From Candidatus Saccharimonadota bacterium (GTDB taxonomy: Bacteria > Patescibacteriota > Saccharimonadia > Saccharimonadales > UBA4665), in NCBI GenBank assembly GCA_003153395.1, contig PLYP01000001.1:34733-98732 (forward strand): a DNA stretch of 64,000 bases, given 5' to 3'. Numbering within the stretch: position 1 is the stretch's first letter; every line of letters starts with the position of its first letter. The translations under genes and the position numbers were made by a program. Positions 63,238 through 64,000 of this stretch are shown here, piece after piece. A model generated the notes under the pieces. It ran no database searches. It was not told the DNA's origin and saw only the letters and a list, made by a program, of their open reading frames with translations.

Positions 63238-63263
63238 AAAAAAAGACCTCCAAAAACAGAGGT
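63238..63263 (-). terminator. intrinsic terminator of tRNA-Met
   Basis: On the minus strand ACCTC (complement of 63259-63263), an eight-base loop and GAGGT (complement of 63246-63250), then C and seven T. It lies 18 bases after the tRNA CCA end. Confidence 0.8.
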
Positions 63264-63281
63264 AATTAAACATAAGCTTTA

Positions 63282-63357
63282 TGGTGGGGGTGCCTGGATT
63301 TGAACCAGGGACCAATCGGTTATGAGCCGACTGCTCTAACCACTGAGCTACACCCCC
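63282..63357 (-). tRNA. tRNA-Met(CAU), elongator
   Basis: 76 bases including an encoded CCA. Acceptor GGGGGTG/CACCCCC, D arm GCTC-AGTGGTTA-GAGC, anticodon arm GTCGG-CTCATAA-CCGAT, variable TGGTC, T arm CCTGG-TTCAAAT-CCAGG, discriminator A. Anticodon CAU. A tRNA-Ile with lysidine also has CAU, but the overall sequence looks like elongator Met. Followed by a terminator. Confidence 0.93.
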
Positions 63358-63441
63358 GGAAATTAAAGTGTGTCAGTGAATAACAACAGATGAGAGTATA
63401 GCAGATTTTGCCAAAAGTTATATAATGTAAAAGTTAGTTAT

Positions 63442-63897
63442 ATGCAAACAAAAACACAATATAAAGCACTGGTATTAACTTTTTTTAACCGGCTCAATGA
63501 CATTAGATTTGTTGGCCAGTTATTGTTTGTAATTATTGTCCTCTTAGTAAGCTGGAGTGGGGTTAAATCAATACAAACTAACTATGGCTTACAGAAACAA
63601 ATTACAGGGCTAAAACAACAGAACGAGATACAACAACTACAAAACGATAACCTTCAGTTGCAAAACCAATACTACAATACCAATCAATACCTTGAATTAT
63701 CAGCCAGACAAAACTTTGGTTTAGCAGTCTCAGGAGAAAAAGAAATAATTGTCCCGCAGCAGGTAGCACTTGCTCATACAATTGATTTACCAAACACAAA
63801 TAGTCAGACACAGACTACTAGTAGCAAATCAACAATGCAAAACAATATAGACTCCTGGATTAATTTCTTTTTGCACAGACCGAATACTGGAAATTGA
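63442..63897 (+). CDS. septum formation initiator family protein (DivIC/FtsB-like)
   Basis: 151 residues. Short cytoplasmic start, one membrane helix (about 27-44), then an external coiled coil (QKQITGLKQQNEIQQLQNDN) and the conserved patch YLELSARQNFGLAVSGEKEI, matching the E-x-x-A-R-x-x-x-G/L-x-x-x-G-E rule of DivIC/FtsB. It ends in a Thr/Ser/Gln-rich tail of ~40 residues. Part of the FtsQLB-type division complex. TATAAT at 63421-63426. Confidence 0.87.
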   Translation: MQTKTQYKALVLTFFNRLNDIRFVGQLLFVIIVLLVSWSGVKSIQTNYGLQKQITGLKQQNEIQQLQNDNLQLQNQYYNTNQYLELSARQNFGLAVSGEKEIIVPQQVALAHTIDLPNTNSQTQTTSSKSTMQNNIDSWINFFLHRPNTGN

Positions 63898-63923
63898 CAC
63901 ATTTACCTCTGTTTTGATATACT
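63894..63923 (+). promoter_or_regulatory. promoter of the initiator tRNA
   Basis: TTGACA (63894-63899) overlapping the DivIC stop codon, 18-base spacer, extended TGA-TATACT (-10 at 63918-63923). The mature tRNA starts 15 bases later. Confidence 0.82.
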
Positions 63924-63937
63924 AATATCCCATCCGC

Positions 63938-64000
63938 CGCGGGGTGGAGCAGCGGCAGCTCGCGTGGCTCATAACCACGAGGTCGCAGGTTCGAGTCCTG
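63938..64000 (+). tRNA. initiator tRNA-fMet(CAU), cut by the window end
   Basis: CGCGGGG acceptor start (unpaired C1 expected), then TGGAGC, D arm GAGC-AGCGGCA-GCTC, anticodon arm CGTGG-CTCATAA-CCACG, variable AGGTC, and T arm GCAGG-TTCGAGT-CCTG, where the window ends. The 5' sequence closely follows bacterial initiator tRNA. The three-G:C anticodon signature is altered: the pair at 29:41 is U:A here, giving UGG/CCA. The 3' end cannot be seen. Confidence 0.87.

Noticed and set aside
63282..63357. tRNA-Ile2 (CAU modified with lysidine)
   Set aside because: The body fits elongator tRNA-Met better; kept as a minor alternative because the anticodon alone cannot decide.
63238..63915. Shared TTACCTCTGTTTT stretch near the terminator (minus strand) and before the fMet promoter -10 (plus strand)
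   Set aside because: A 13-base AT-rich match in unrelated contexts; most likely coincidence, and no longer repeat was found.
1..64000. Alternative genetic code (TGA as glycine or tryptophan)
   Set aside because: TGA ends well-defined genes such as the tsaC, MazG-like and DivIC frames, and no conserved gene is interrupted by TGA.
1..64000. CRISPR array, prophage or insertion sequence
   Set aside because: No regularly spaced direct repeats, transposase, integrase or phage structural genes were seen.

Overview
The window looks like a piece of a small bacterial genome from the Patescibacteria (candidate phyla radiation), most likely Saccharibacteria or a close relative. The reasons are indirect: AT-rich DNA (about 40% G+C by eye), very tight packing, TGA used as an ordinary stop (so not the recoded SR1/Gracilibacteria group), many short membrane-anchored or secreted proteins of unknown type, several promoters whose -10 box lies 5-8 bases before the start codon, an AspRS of the short archaeal-like form, and no recognisable outer-membrane genes. 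There is no rRNA or ribosomal protein marker here, so the assignment is inference.

Layout. 1-2.7 kb: ATP-citrate lyase (aclB, cut by the window edge, then aclA). 2.7-38.5 kb: one large surface-glycan locus running on both strands. It holds sugar-nucleotide enzymes (ManC, phosphomannomutase, Gmd, an Rmd-like reductase, a ColD-like 3-dehydratase, GalE, GlmS), a polyisoprenyl-phosphate sugar transferase, an O-antigen ligase/polymerase-type protein, an ABC exporter (Wzm/Wzt with a C-terminal glycan-binding domain), four GT-B glycosyltransferases, three GT2 enzymes, three GtrA proteins, two methyltransferases, three homologous multi-pass membrane proteins (one fused to a PIG-L deacetylase), a GT87-like transferase and two secreted proteins. 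38.5-44.9 kb: a LexA-type DNA-binding protein without protease, a cobalamin riboswitch with a 518-residue unknown protein, nadD, a DsbA-like protein, a CBS-domain membrane protein, and aspS behind a structured leader. 45-50.9 kb: housekeeping and small unknown genes (LssY_C, TsaC, MazG-like, PPOX-like, Mur ligase). 51-56.6 kb: a 64-residue single-gene unit with its own promoter and terminator, an ABC-2 exporter, two unknown genes with near-consensus promoters, and a tRNA-dihydrouridine synthase. 56.7-64 kb: a trehalose phosphorylase/synthase-like GT4 enzyme, a large secreted glycosidase-like protein, a cupredoxin-like protein, a pilin-like protein, a DivIC/FtsB-like protein, and two CAU tRNAs (elongator Met on the minus strand; initiator fMet cut by the window end).

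How it works together. ManB and ManC make GDP-mannose. Gmd turns it into GDP-4-keto-6-deoxymannose, which can go to GDP-D-rhamnose (Rmd-like) or to a 3,6-dideoxy sugar (ColD-like). GalE and GlmS supply other sugars. The GTs assemble chains that are either exported by Wzm/Wzt or flipped and polymerised, and the GtrA/GT2/GT-C-like membrane proteins would decorate wall or proteins outside the cell.

The observations I find most worth following are: (1) the cobalamin riboswitch, whose two alternative downstream hairpins would expose or hide the ribosome binding site of an unknown Cys-rich protein; (2) the three-helix leader RNA directly before aspS; (3) ATP-citrate lyase in what looks like a reduced genome; (4) widespread leaderless-type promoters; and (5) the ColD/Gmd/Rmd branch in a lineage not expected to carry LPS.
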